Assembly: GCA_963806735.1 (NCBI GenBank)
Contig: CAWEBE010000010.1
Span: 62,001 to 126,000 of the forward strand
Direction of reading: 5' to 3'
DNA length: 64,000 nt
Source: CADEFX01 sp963806735
Lineage (GTDB): Bacteria > Pseudomonadota > Alphaproteobacteria > Rhizobiales > Hyphomicrobiaceae
Of this stretch, positions 55,682 through 64,000 are shown in pieces (within the stretch, counting starts at the first letter, position 1; the number at the start of each line of letters is the position of its first letter). The position numbers and the translations under genes are program-made. The notes below the pieces were generated by a model. It saw only the letters and a program-made list of their open reading frames with translations. It was not told the DNA's origin and ran no database searches.

Positions 55682-56125
55682 TCATAGGCTGCAAGCATGC
55701 CCGGCAAGAGGCCGCACGCCCCCTTGTTCCGATGATCTGTCTGGCTTAAGCCCTGGCATTGCCGCGAGGGTTTCGCGCTGCCGCAGGTGTTCGAATTGCC
55801 GCTGCAGCGCCGCGATCTCCTCGTCCGTGCAGTGCTCGAGATCGATCATCAGATTGCGAGCGCGCTTGCTGGCATGAATCAGCTCGTCGAGCTTGAGGTG
55901 AATGGCGTGCGCGTCCCGGTTCTGGGTATTCTGGATCAGAAAGACCATCAGGAAGGTTACGATCGTGGTGCCTGTGTTAATCACGAGCTGCCAGCTGTCG
56001 GAAAAGCCGAAGATCGGGCCGCTGATCGCCCATGCGACAACAGTGGCCAGCGCAATGAGGAAGGCCCAGCCTGATCCGACGATAGCTGAGGCATGACGGG
56101 CAAAGGCAGCAAACGCAGAAGCCAT
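55682..56125 (-). CDS. Low-affinity iron permease-family small membrane protein
   Basis: A 147-residue protein with two hydrophobic segments (GWAFLIALATVVAWAISGP and LVINTGTTIVTFLMVFLIQN). The strongly conserved NTQNRDAHAIHLKLDELIHA follows, which is the hallmark of pfam Iron_permease in bacteria. A charged helical region comes after it. Despite the family name (from yeast Fet4-related annotation), iron transport by these short bacterial proteins is unproven. The ATG at 56125 is the likely start. It diverges from the methyltransferase gene at 56201. Confidence 0.8.
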   Translation of the reverse strand: MASAFAAFARHASAIVGSGWAFLIALATVVAWAISGPIFGFSDSWQLVINTGTTIVTFLMVFLIQNTQNRDAHAIHLKLDELIHASKRARNLMIDLEHCTDEEIAALQRQFEHLRQRETLAAMPGLKPDRSSEQGGVRPLAGHACSL

Positions 56126-56200
56126 GATAGTCCTCCGGGAGCAAGCAGGCCTCATCGCGGAAAGCGCCGGGAAACGTTGGCGCAGGGGGACAAGTTCCCG

Positions 56201-57133
56201 ATGAACCGGCCGTCGACCAGTGAAACCGGCCCGCTACGCCCCCGAGGGTTACTCCTGATCGAGAGCGAGGGGTTCAGCGACTATCGGCTGCTCGACAGCG
56301 GTGCGGGCCGCAAGCTCGAGCGCTTCGGGCGCATCGTCGTCGATCGGCCGGAGCCGCAGGCCATGTGGCAACGGCGCGATGCAGAGCAATGGGAGAAGGC
56401 CGATGCTGTCTTCTCCGGCGAGGAGGACGAGGAAAGCGGCAAGTGGCGGTCGCGCGGACAGATCCCTGAAAGCTGGCCCGTGCGGCTGAAAGAGGTGACG
56501 CTGCTCTGCCGCCTGAGCGCATTCCGGCACATGGGGTTGTTTCCCGAGCAGCTTCCGCATTGGGAGTGGGTGCTTGCCGGACTGAGCCGGATGAGCGTCG
56601 AGCGGCCTCGCGTGCTCAACCTGTTTGCGTATACCGGCGCGGCCTCGATGCTGGCGGCGCGCGCCGGCGCCGAGGTGACGCACGTTGATGCGTCGAAGAA
56701 GGCGATCGGATGGGCGAAGGAGAACCAGGGCGCCTCGGGTTTGCAAGATGCGCCGGTGCGCTGGATTCTGGAGGATGCCCGCAAGTTCGTGCAGCGCGAG
56801 GTGCGGCGCGGCAAGACCTACAACGTGATCCTGGTCGATCCTCCGAAGTTCGGGCGCGGACCAAACAACGAGGTGTGGGAGCTGTTCGAGCACCTGCCGG
56901 GACTGATGCGCGACTGCGCGACGTTGCTGGAGCCATCCAAGGCCATGCTGGTGCTGACGGCCTATGCCATCCGTGCCTCGGCACTGGCCATCGATCAGGT
57001 CACGCGCGAGGCGCTGGCCGGACGAGCCGGGACGTTCGCGTCCGGCGAGCTCGCCATTCGCGAGGAGGACGGCCAGCGGGCCGTGCCGACCTCGCTCTTT
57101 ACGCGCTGGTGGTCCGATGACCTGGCGCTCTGA
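56201..57133 (+). CDS. Class I SAM-dependent (rRNA-type) methyltransferase, RlmI-like
   Basis: A 310-residue methyltransferase. SAM motif I is in NLFAYTGAASMLAARAGAEV, followed by VDASKKAIGWAKEN. The catalytic-region motif is ILVDPPKFGRG, as in RlmI/RlmK-type m5C/m7G enzymes. It lacks the N-terminal PUA domain of RlmI, so the target RNA position is uncertain. The start at 56201 follows CAGGGGGACAAG. Its 3' end overlaps the next RNA methyltransferase gene by 17 bases, so the two are coupled. Confidence 0.85.
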   Translation: MNRPSTSETGPLRPRGLLLIESEGFSDYRLLDSGAGRKLERFGRIVVDRPEPQAMWQRRDAEQWEKADAVFSGEEDEESGKWRSRGQIPESWPVRLKEVTLLCRLSAFRHMGLFPEQLPHWEWVLAGLSRMSVERPRVLNLFAYTGAASMLAARAGAEVTHVDASKKAIGWAKENQGASGLQDAPVRWILEDARKFVQREVRRGKTYNVILVDPPKFGRGPNNEVWELFEHLPGLMRDCATLLEPSKAMLVLTAYAIRASALAIDQVTREALAGRAGTFASGELAIREEDGQRAVPTSLFTRWWSDDLAL

Positions 57134-57956
57134 CCGGTCTGCGGCGAACGCGCCACGCGCCATCACCAGCTTGCAGAACGAGCGGGTGAAGTTCGTGCGC
57201 TCGCTCCGGATGCGCAAAGTGAGAAACGAGACGGGACTGTTCCTGGCCGACGGCGTATCGGTGGTCATCACGGCGCGCGAGCGGGGGTGGACGCCGCGCA
57301 CGCTGATTTACGCGGATAGCGAAAAGCAGAGCAAGGCGGCGATTGGCCTGGTGGAATGGGCCACGGCTGGGGCCGCGGAATGTTTGGAGGTGACGGAGCC
57401 GATCATCGCCAAGCTTGCCGCGCGCGACAACCCGCAGAACGTCATGGCCGTGTTCGAGCAGCGTTGGGCCGCAGTGCCGAGCGCCGCGAGCGAGCCCGCT
57501 GATGCAACCTGGCTGGCGCTGGAGGAGGTTCGCGATCCGGGCAACCTCGGCACCATCATCCGCTCGGCCGACGCGGTGGGCGCACGCGGCATCATCCTGA
57601 TCGGTGCGAGCTGCGATCCCTACTCGCCGGAGGCGACGCGCGCGACCATGGGTTCGATCTTCAGCGTGCCGCTGGTGCGTATGCAGCCGCAGCAGTTCCG
57701 AGATTGGGTCAAGCGCTGGCCAGGCGACGTGGTCGGCACGCATCTTTCCGCCACGGCCGATTTTCGGTCGGTCACTTACCGGGGGCCGGCCATGCTCGTG
57801 ATGGGCAGCGAAGGCTCAGGCCTGTCGGACGGGATGAAGGCCGCCTGCACGCAGCTCGTGAAGATCCCCATGGCGGGCCGGCTAGACTCGCTCAATCTCG
57901 CGGTGGCGACGGCGCTGGCGCTGTACCAGATCCGGGGGCCGCATTTGCGGCTGTAG
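57117..57956 (+). CDS. TrmH/SpoU-family RNA 2'-O-methyltransferase
   Basis: A 279-residue SPOUT enzyme. An N-terminal RNA-binding region (AITSLQNERVKFVRSL, FLADGVSVV) precedes the knotted catalytic domain. The three family motifs are intact: motif 1 EVRDPGNLGTIIRSADA with its catalytic Arg, motif 2 VMGSEGSGLS, and motif 3 IPMAGRLDSLNLAVATALALY. It probably methylates rRNA or tRNA ribose. Initiation is inside the end of the upstream methyltransferase gene. Its stop directly abuts that of the convergent VOC gene. Confidence 0.9.
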   Translation: MTWRSDRSAANAPRAITSLQNERVKFVRSLRMRKVRNETGLFLADGVSVVITARERGWTPRTLIYADSEKQSKAAIGLVEWATAGAAECLEVTEPIIAKLAARDNPQNVMAVFEQRWAAVPSAASEPADATWLALEEVRDPGNLGTIIRSADAVGARGIILIGASCDPYSPEATRATMGSIFSVPLVRMQPQQFRDWVKRWPGDVVGTHLSATADFRSVTYRGPAMLVMGSEGSGLSDGMKAACTQLVKIPMAGRLDSLNLAVATALALYQIRGPHLRL

Positions 57957-58397
57957 TTATGCCTTCTTTGTTCGGCGCTTCTTCTTGCGCTCGGGAGGCT
58001 CGAACACCATGCCTTCCAGCTTCAGACCGTCAGGATCGAGGAAGAACACGGCGTAGTAGCCCTCGCCGTAGTCGGGATAGTCGGCAGGCGGATCGACAAC
58101 CTTGACCTTGTGCTTCTGCAGCACGGCATATAGGTCGTCCACGTCTTTGCGCTTGCTCAACTCGAACGCGTAGTGGTGGAAGCCGATATTGCCGATGCGG
58201 TGGGGATGCTTCTTGCCTTCCGCGTCTGCCTCGCCGATCCAAAACAGCGTTTTGCCGTTGCTCCATCCGGCGGTCTTGTGGAAGTCGTATTTGCGCTTGA
58301 AGCCGAGGCATCCCAGCACGGTGTCGTAGAAATCTCGCGACTTGTCGAAGTCCTTGACCCGGATAACGAGGTGGTCGATGCCGACGACACGCGGCAT
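57957..58397 (-). CDS. VOC-family (glyoxalase-like) protein
   Basis: A 146-residue protein with two beta-alpha-beta-beta-beta modules. Likely metal ligands are His in GIDHLVIRV, His in GFHHYAFEL and Glu in LKLEGMVFE. FLDPDGLKLE is typical of the fold. A Lys/Arg-rich tail ends the protein. Members include glyoxalases, dioxygenases and resistance proteins, and the substrate is unknown. The gene is alone and convergent with the RNA methyltransferase. Confidence 0.85.
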   Translation of the reverse strand: MPRVVGIDHLVIRVKDFDKSRDFYDTVLGCLGFKRKYDFHKTAGWSNGKTLFWIGEADAEGKKHPHRIGNIGFHHYAFELSKRKDVDDLYAVLQKHKVKVVDPPADYPDYGEGYYAVFFLDPDGLKLEGMVFEPPERKKKRRTKKA

Positions 58398-58454
58398 GGC
58401 AGGCTCCGTTATTACCAACGCGGGCAGAACGAGCGGGTGTGACCGACCGTTCCG

Positions 58455-60077
58455 TCAGGTCTGTTTCAGCCGCGCCAACGCATCGGGCGTGTCGACATCG
58501 ACAAAGATGGCGCTGGTGCCGAGGTCAACTTCGGCGACCTCCTCGGCGTGGCGGCCGATCAGGTGCCTGGCGCCGGTGTCGCCCTCTGCTTCGAGCATCT
58601 CCGTGAACAGGCTGCGTCCGAACAGGACCGGATTCCCGCGCTTGCCGTTGTGCACGGGCACGGCGATGGAGCGGCCTTCCTTGGGTGCGAAGGCGGAAAT
58701 CAGCCGGTCCAGGTGGCTAGCCGCGATCTGCGGCATGTCGCCGAGGCACACAAGCACGCCGTCGACATCGGCAGGCAACGCACCAAGTCCCGCTTTCAGC
58801 GACGTGCTGAGACCCTGAGCATAGTCAGGATTGGCGACGAGGCGCACATCGAAACCAGCAAGGGCGGCCGAGACGCGCTCGCCCTCATGTCCGGTAACAA
58901 CGACCACGGGTCGTGCGCGGCTTTGCAGTGCAGCCCGAACCACGTGACGGACGATCGGCACGCCATCCAAGTCTTCGAGCAGCTTGTTGGCCACGCCATA
59001 GCGTGTCGAGCGGCCAGCGGCGAGAATGAGCGCGGCGATGCGAGGCGCACGGCGCTGGCCCGCAACCTCCTCGTCGCCCTCGCGCGGCTGCGGGCGGGTG
59101 GCGATTTCCTTGAGCAAGCCGCCGAGGCCCATGGCGGCAACGTCAGCCGAGGTCACATCGAGGCCGGCGAGGCGGCGCTCGAGCACCCAGTCGAAGCCGT
59201 TGATCTTGGGCGAGGCCGCGCAGCTCGGCGCGCCGATGACGTCGGTGCTGCCAAGCCGCCCAAGCAGCATGAGGTTGCCCGGATCGACCGGCATGCCGAG
59301 CCGCAGGATATCGCCGCCGGCGGCGACGAGGCCCGCCGGGATCACATCGCCACGATCGACGATGGCCGAGGCGGCGAAGACGATGACGGGATCGGCGCCG
59401 GCAGCGTGCATGCGGCCGATGGCGGCAGCCACGGCAGCCGTGTCATGGTCCACGGTCTCTACGGGGCCGAGGCGACTGCCGAGGGCTTCGAGACGGCCGG
59501 CAATAGCCTGCCGGCGCTTGTTCAGCACATTGTTCTTTGTGGCGGGCAGCCGTGTCATGATGAGGCCGGCCGTCTTCTGCGCAAGCGGCGCAATCCGGAC
59601 CAGGCCGCCAGCTTCACGGCCCATTGCCTCGGCACGCACCACCACCGCCTCGGGCAGGGCGAAGGTGATGATCTTGACCGTGGCCACCATCTGGTTGGCA
59701 GCGACGCGCTCGAAACGCGGAACGGTGGCGATGGTCAAACCCTCGTCGATGAGGTTGAGGGCATGCACATGCGCCGCGTCGATCTCCGCCAGCCCCGCCA
59801 CATCGGCGAACAGGTTGGCGCGCCCGGTGAAGGGAGCGGCCCCATGCGTGCTCGGTCCGGCGACTGCGCGCGCGATACGGGCGGCCGCCTCATCCTCGCC
59901 GACATCGCCTGGCTCGAGGCGGGCGGCGATGATGTCCTCGATGCCGGCGGCGGTCAGCCGCGCCAGCTCGTCCGCGGTCAGGACGCGCCCCTTCTTGATG
60001 ACGCCGCCGGGCGTCGTCACCGAGTGGGCGAGGATGGCCCCCGACGCGGAGCACACGGGAATACGATTGAATTTCAT
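58455..60077 (-). CDS. MoeA-like molybdopterin-binding domain fused to MocA-like nucleotidyltransferase
   Basis: A 540-residue two-domain protein. Residues 1-330 hold a molybdopterin-binding (MoaB/MoeA-like) domain with ETVDHDTAAVAAAIGRM, IVDRGDVIPAG and LGMPVDPGNLMLLG. Residues from about 345 on hold an NTP transferase domain with LILAAGRSTRYGVANKLL, VVVTGHEGE and VCLGDMPQIAASH, as in MocA/MobA. The combination suggests insertion of Mo and CMP transfer onto molybdopterin for xanthine-dehydrogenase-type enzymes. The start at 60077 is nine bases after the HtrA-like gene stop, so they share a transcript. Confidence 0.85.
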   Translation of the reverse strand: MKFNRIPVCSASGAILAHSVTTPGGVIKKGRVLTADELARLTAAGIEDIIAARLEPGDVGEDEAAARIARAVAGPSTHGAAPFTGRANLFADVAGLAEIDAAHVHALNLIDEGLTIATVPRFERVAANQMVATVKIITFALPEAVVVRAEAMGREAGGLVRIAPLAQKTAGLIMTRLPATKNNVLNKRRQAIAGRLEALGSRLGPVETVDHDTAAVAAAIGRMHAAGADPVIVFAASAIVDRGDVIPAGLVAAGGDILRLGMPVDPGNLMLLGRLGSTDVIGAPSCAASPKINGFDWVLERRLAGLDVTSADVAAMGLGGLLKEIATRPQPREGDEEVAGQRRAPRIAALILAAGRSTRYGVANKLLEDLDGVPIVRHVVRAALQSRARPVVVVTGHEGERVSAALAGFDVRLVANPDYAQGLSTSLKAGLGALPADVDGVLVCLGDMPQIAASHLDRLISAFAPKEGRSIAVPVHNGKRGNPVLFGRSLFTEMLEAEGDTGARHLIGRHAEEVAEVDLGTSAIFVDVDTPDALARLKQT

Positions 60078-60085
60078 GATGCCTG

Positions 60086-61117
60086 CTAGAACGTCGATCT
60101 CAACTTCAAGTGCGCGCGGCGGCTGATAGAGGTCACATCGAGGCGCCGCGCCGCGCCGTCCTGCGTGATGTCGAGGGGAATGACAGTGCCAGCCTGCCCG
60201 CGCGCCCACAGCTTGCGATAGAGGTCGGCGAGGCCGCGAGCTGCCTCGCCCCCGATACCCTGAATGACATCTCCGTTACGCAGACCCGCGCGCTCGGCCG
60301 GGCCACCGGGGGTCACACGCCTGACGACCAATCGGCCGCCGATCTCGTCGGTGGTGATGCCGATCCACGGCCGTGCGGGCCCCGCCACGCGACCGTCAGA
60401 GAGCAGATCGGCGAGCACGGGTTGCAAGCCGTCGATGGGCACGAACATGTTGCCGGGAACGCCGTCGCCGCTGCCGGTGGCGTCGCCGACGATGAGTGAG
60501 CCGATGCCCAGCAGTCTGCCTTCGCGGTTGATCAGGGCCGCGCCGCTCCAACGGGGGTGCGGCGGCGTGGTGAAGAGCGCCTCGTCGAGCAGGTACTCCC
60601 AGTAGCCGGCGAACTCCCGCTTGGAGACGATGTGTACCGGCAGCACCATAGCGGTGCCGCCGAACCCGGCCACCAGGGCGCGCTCGCCGCGCGCGGTCTC
60701 GCCGGACCTGCCGAGCGGCATGGGCCGCACTTTCAGCGGCACGCTCGCCCGCAGCAGGCCGAAGCCGGTGTCGTGATCGTATCCGATCACGTCGGCAGGG
60801 ACCGACGTACCGTCGTTGGTGACGATCTCGGCAGAATGCGCCTCCACCATCAGGTAGCCGATAGTCAAGACAAGGCCATTGGTGTCGATGACGATCCCTG
60901 TGCCTTCGCGATTGCGGCCCAGGTTCTCGACCGTGCGACCTTCCGGATCGATGAAAGTTTTGATCTGGACGACCGCCGCGACGAGGTCGTCGACGGATAC
61001 ACTCGGCGCTTGGGCATACGCTCTGGCTGCCGGCAGTGCGGCCAGCACGACGGACGCCAATGCCGCCCAAAGAACCGCAGTAACGTGCAGTACGCTGTCG
61101 CGAAGAGGTGCTCGCAT
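60086..61117 (-). CDS. HtrA-like trypsin/PDZ protein lacking the catalytic His
   Basis: A 343-residue exported protein. The signal peptide ends ARAYAQ. The trypsin-like domain (GTGIVIDTNGLVLTIGYLM) has Tyr where HtrA has the catalytic His (LTNxHVV). The Asp region (GYDHDTGFGLLRA) and a Ser (PRWSGAALIN, in place of GNSGGPL) remain. A PDZ domain lies at about residues 245-340 (VTPGGPAERAGLRNGDVIQGI). Proteolysis therefore looks unlikely, and a chaperone or scaffold role is possible. It precedes the MoeA/MocA fusion gene by nine bases, so it may serve molybdoenzyme maturation. Confidence 0.8.
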   Translation of the reverse strand: MRAPLRDSVLHVTAVLWAALASVVLAALPAARAYAQAPSVSVDDLVAAVVQIKTFIDPEGRTVENLGRNREGTGIVIDTNGLVLTIGYLMVEAHSAEIVTNDGTSVPADVIGYDHDTGFGLLRASVPLKVRPMPLGRSGETARGERALVAGFGGTAMVLPVHIVSKREFAGYWEYLLDEALFTTPPHPRWSGAALINREGRLLGIGSLIVGDATGSGDGVPGNMFVPIDGLQPVLADLLSDGRVAGPARPWIGITTDEIGGRLVVRRVTPGGPAERAGLRNGDVIQGIGGEAARGLADLYRKLWARGQAGTVIPLDITQDGAARRLDVTSISRRAHLKLRSTF

Positions 61118-61223
61118 GGCGGCTCCGGACAAGAAGACCTGCAAACCCAAGTGACTGACCCCCCTCGAGATTAGCATTTCCAATGCCCGCGTTTGCAAAC
61201 GCGCCGAGAGGCATCCATTGATG

Positions 61224-61280
61224 CTAGAGCAGGATCGTTTCAGATGGAATCGCATTCGCGATCCATCTGGAGCGCTCTAG
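61224..61280. repeat. AGAGCAGGATCG-family palindromic repeat, copy 3 (short)
   Basis: A 57-base element that begins CTAGAGCAGGATCGTTTCAG and ends GGAGCGCTCTAG. Inner arms include CAGATGGAATCGC and GCGATCCATCTG. It lies upstream of the HtrA-like gene and shares its core with copies at 14643 and 24541. Confidence 0.8.
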
Positions 61281-61433
61281 CTGGCGGCGGAACCAAGGCC
61301 AATGACGCCTTGGTGAGTATCCGGCGGTTCTCTGCGGGTGGTGGATGGTTTTCGGACGCACCGAATTCAACCATGTGTTTGCCACGGAACTGCATTAGTC
61401 GGTGGCTGGTTCTCGAGGTTCTTAGAGGTTTTC

Positions 61434-61676
61434 ATGCTGACCATATGGGGCATCGTGTTGCTGGCTGCCGGCATTTTTGTCGCCGCGCTGGGGCCGCGTC
61501 TGCTTCCCAGGCTCGGGAGTGGACATGTTCCGGTTTATCTCGGCACTGCGCTGGTCTTGCTGGGCGCCGGATTGCAAGTCTATGAGGCGTGGTGGAGGCT
61601 GCCGCCGCACTGCCGCTCGGTGCTGTCGCTGAGCTGCGAGCCCGCTCCGCCAGCCGCCAAGTCCAAGCGCCGGTAG
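61434..61676 (+). CDS. Small membrane protein of unknown function
   Basis: An 80-residue protein with two hydrophobic segments (residues 1-22 and 33-50), then a Cys-containing stretch (PHCRSVLSLSCEP) and a basic tail. The ATG at 61434 (MLTIWGIVLLAAG) fits a membrane start. The frame is open further upstream but reads like noncoding sequence. Family is not recognised. It precedes another small membrane protein gene by 120 bases. Confidence 0.5.
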   Translation: MLTIWGIVLLAAGIFVAALGPRLLPRLGSGHVPVYLGTALVLLGAGLQVYEAWWRLPPHCRSVLSLSCEPAPPAAKSKRR

Positions 61677-61796
61677 TCGATGCGATGCGCCGCGCAGCAG
61701 TAATGGAACTCGCGTCGCTTTCCGGCGTTGTTGAGAGCGCGATTTCGCTTTGCCTGCAGCGGCACGTTGTGTGGCGCCTTTTAGGGAGTCTCGGAC

Positions 61797-62189
61797 ATGC
61801 AGCAGATCTTCAATCAGCTTCTGCAATTCGTGCAGCAGGGTGTAGCGGCGATCTTCAAATTCATCCAACTCATCTGGGGGTGGTCGGTCGGCCAGATCAC
61901 CACGCTCATGAGCGTGTCTTGGCAGGACTGGCCGTTGTGGAAGCAGGTTCTGCTCGTCATCATTGCCGGCGGAGTGATCTACGCCCTCTACAGCGTAGCC
62001 ATGCAGCTCTTCGAGGCCAGCACACGCATTCTGACCGCATTCGCGACGCTGCTCATCGCGCTGGTCAATACGCTGCCGAGCGTGATCGTCGCCGGCGCCA
62101 TTGCGCTGGGTGGGGTGTGGGTTCTCAACAATCTGGATGGCTCGACCATAAAGCTTCCCTCGCTGAGCTGGCTGCAGACGGGTGGGTGA
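61797..62189 (+). CDS. Membrane protein of unknown function
   Basis: A 130-residue protein. An amphipathic N-terminal region (QQIFNQLLQFVQQGVAAIFK) is followed by three hydrophobic segments around residues 55-72, 78-95 and 95-112. It ends with a short polar tail. I do not recognise it. The composition is coding-like and the start at 61797 follows GGGAGTC. It converges with the molybdopterin oxidoreductase gene, 14 bases away. Confidence 0.58.
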   Translation: MQQIFNQLLQFVQQGVAAIFKFIQLIWGWSVGQITTLMSVSWQDWPLWKQVLLVIIAGGVIYALYSVAMQLFEASTRILTAFATLLIALVNTLPSVIVAGAIALGGVWVLNNLDGSTIKLPSLSWLQTGG

Positions 62190-62203
62190 TCCCCAGCTGA
62201 CGC

Positions 62204-64000
62204 TTAACCGGGCACGGCCTCCTTTGCCCGGGGCGTGCCCGCTCCTGCGTCGAACCCGTCCAGCCGCTCCACCTCGCACCAGGACGACCGTAGCGGAATG
62301 GAGCCGCTGACAGGATCTCTGGCCGTTGTGCTCATGATGCGATTGATGTTGGCCATGAGCGGCCGGCTCGAGTTCGTAGGGCGTGCCGTCCGGTCCGTCG
62401 ACCCACCACCCGTGCTGGCCAAAGACGGTGCCGGGCGCGATGCCGGGAACAAGATGGGCGCGGGCGACGGCCGTTCCGGAAGGTGTGCTGATGCGCACCC
62501 AGTCGCCCTGTTTGATGTTGCGCGCGGCGGCAATCTCGGGCGGCATCTCCAGACTTGGATGCGGCGCGAGACGGCGCAGCGACGCGATGTTGCGGTGCTG
62601 GCTGTGGCAGTAGGCGACCGTCTTGGCGCAACTGAAACGCAAGGGAAATGCTTGCGGCGGTGCAGGCATGTCGGCCGGTGCGAAGGATGGGACGGGCGGA
62701 TATCCGTGCTCCCTGAGGCGCTCGGAGTACATTTCGATTCGCTTCGTAGGCGTGGGAAAGCCGCGCTGATTGCCGTTGGCATCGCGCTGCGCATGAGCCT
62801 CGAGCGCCACGGAGGTGGCGACCTCGATACCTTCAGGCTTGGCTCTGAGCTGGGCGACCGAAAGCCCGCTTGGCGCAAGCAGCGCGTCGTGTCCCCGATC
62901 TGCATCGCAGCCGAAGAACTGCTGCTCTAGCCCCAAGCGCTTGGCGAGCGCCAGCACGATATCCGTGTCCGAGCGCGCCTCGGCGAGGGGAGCAATGACA
63001 GGCGGGCGCAATTGCACGCGCCGCAGCCCATCGAGCGTCACGTCGAAGCCGGCGCGCAGGCCCTCCCGCTCCCATGATGTGGCGACGGGCAGGACGATGT
63101 CGGCGTAACGAGCCGTAGCGTTGATGAAGAAGTCGGCGTGCACGTGAAATTCGAGTTGCTCGAACGCGCGCGTCGCCAATGGCAGGTCGGGCTGGGAGAC
63201 GAGCAGGTTGGTGCCGAACGAGACCAGGGCGCGCACGGGATAGGGATCGCCATTCAAGACGGCACGATAGACATCGCGCGCCGTGACCCAGCCCGAGACG
63301 CTGGGACCGAGCGGGCGCTCGCTGAGGCCGAGCGCCTTGGCCCGCTGCTCGGGCGAAAGCAAATCCTGGCCAGAGATGTCGCCGAAGGCGACTGCGGCGC
63401 CAGGCACGTTGCCGCCGCGCTTGCCATAGCTGCCGGTCAGCGCATAGAGGAGCGAAATGGCACGGTCGGTCTGGGTCGCCGTCACGCTCTGGCCGACGCC
63501 GTTCCAAGCGTAGTAGGCGACGGTCGGCGAGGTCGACAGGATTTCGGCCGCATTGGCGAGATCGGCCTCCCCCACACCGGTGATCTCCTGCACGCGGGCG
63601 GGCGGATACTCTGCCGCTGCCGTGGCATAGAGGTCGAAGGCGCTACGGCAGGAGATCGTGCCGCTGGCCGTGGTGACCTCGACGCGCGCGCGCAGCTCCG
63701 CGTCGGTATTGCCCGTAAGCCAGGCGCCGCGCGACGTGTCGTACGGCAGGAGGCGGCCGGTGCCGATCTCGCGCGCAAAGCACACATGCGTGCGCCCACC
63801 GGGCTCGATGTCGCTTTCCCGCAGGAAGCGGCCGGTATCGTCGCGCACGAGCAAGGGGCCGTTGCTCCAATGCGTGACGAACGCGCGGTCGAAGGCGCCC
63901 CGTTCTATCATGAGATGCGCGAGGCCGAGGGCGAGAGCCTGGTCCGTGCCGGGATTGACGCGCAGCCATTGATCGGCGCGCTTGGCAAAGGCCGTGGGGC
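62204..64000 (-). pseudogene. Molybdopterin oxidoreductase (DMSO reductase family), 3' part, with a +1 frameshift near its end
   Basis: The gene enters from beyond the window end, and about 600 codons are visible. Family features are RVNPGTDQALALGLAHLMIE, WNGVGQSVTATQTDRAI (cofactor region), VLPVATSWEREGLRAGF, and the C-terminal domain start PTKRIEMYSERLREHGYP, with GDWVRISTPSG and FGQHGWWVDGPDG. At about 62361-62366 the frame is lost. Removing one C from GAGCCGG restores RPLMANINRIMSTTARDPVS and the family end, stopping at 62204. Otherwise the frame runs on through 300 nonsense codons. It may rely on the nearby MoeA/MocA fusion. The substrate is unknown. Confidence 0.82.

Noticed and set aside
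61422..62203. Extension of the molybdopterin oxidoreductase frame by about 260 codons past 62204
   Set aside because: This part is antisense to two small membrane protein genes and reads as Arg/Gln/His-rich nonsense. The family C-terminus is found in another frame ending at 62204.

Overview
The window comes from a GC-rich alphaproteobacterium, most likely Hyphomicrobiales (Rhizobiales). The signs are an NDUFA12-type complex I accessory subunit next to a DUF2155 protein, a CIRCE-controlled groESL operon, a B12-dependent class II ribonucleotide reductase, a fused LplT-PlsC-acyl-ACP synthetase, a MoeA-like/MocA-like fusion, and intergenic palindromes of the kind common in that order. I saw no rRNA, tRNA, CRISPR array, intact insertion sequence or phage gene.

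Layout. 1-7 kb: end of an aldo/keto reductase, a luciferase-like flavin oxidoreductase, an L,D-transpeptidase, gamma-glutamyltransferase and an Nramp/APC-like transporter with a small membrane partner. 7-15 kb: a flavin amine oxidase, then a same-strand catabolic block: homogentisate dioxygenase, FAH-family hydrolase, cytochrome P450, an unusual metallo-beta-lactamase-fold protein, an FAD aromatic hydroxylase and a DUF2783 protein. 15-25.4 kb: GNAT acetyltransferase, a frameshifted Aas-type phospholipid-repair fusion, an acyl-CoA dehydrogenase-like protein, a two-subunit sodium/solute symporter, YggT and a small membrane protein. 25.4-29.3 kb: an amidohydrolase, two tandem SDRs and a divergent L-idonate 5-dehydrogenase-like gene. 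29.4-37 kb: groEL-groES, DUF2155, NDUFA12 and nrdJ. 37-40 kb: a COG4091-type dehydrogenase and hypotheticals, one frameshifted.

40.4-46 kb is a surface-glycan cluster of visibly lower GC: sulfotransferase/coiled-coil protein, GT4 glycosyltransferase, methyltransferase and two-domain GT2 glycosyltransferase. Three of its four genes carry an apparent lesion (a frameshift, a CTG in place of ATG, an in-frame TAG). 46-56 kb: a secreted RTX metalloprotease with five 40-residue C-terminal repeats, a penicillin-acylase-family amidohydrolase, a palindrome-rich noncoding stretch, a HyuB-HyuA pair and a small iron-permease-family membrane protein. 56-64 kb: two RNA methyltransferases, a VOC protein, the MoeA/MocA fusion with a degenerate HtrA-like protein, two small membrane proteins and the 3' part of a molybdopterin oxidoreductase, also frameshifted.

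Two signals cut across the window. First, there are dispersed CTAG-bounded palindromic repeats: three copies of a composite two-hairpin element of about 165 bp and three copies of an AGAGCAGGATCG element. Two copies supply the stop codon of the gene before them. Second, four genes have apparent +1 frameshifts, every one at a short G/C run, which points to either sequence error or real decay. The catabolic block at 8.4-15 kb is the best candidate for an incompletely described pathway.
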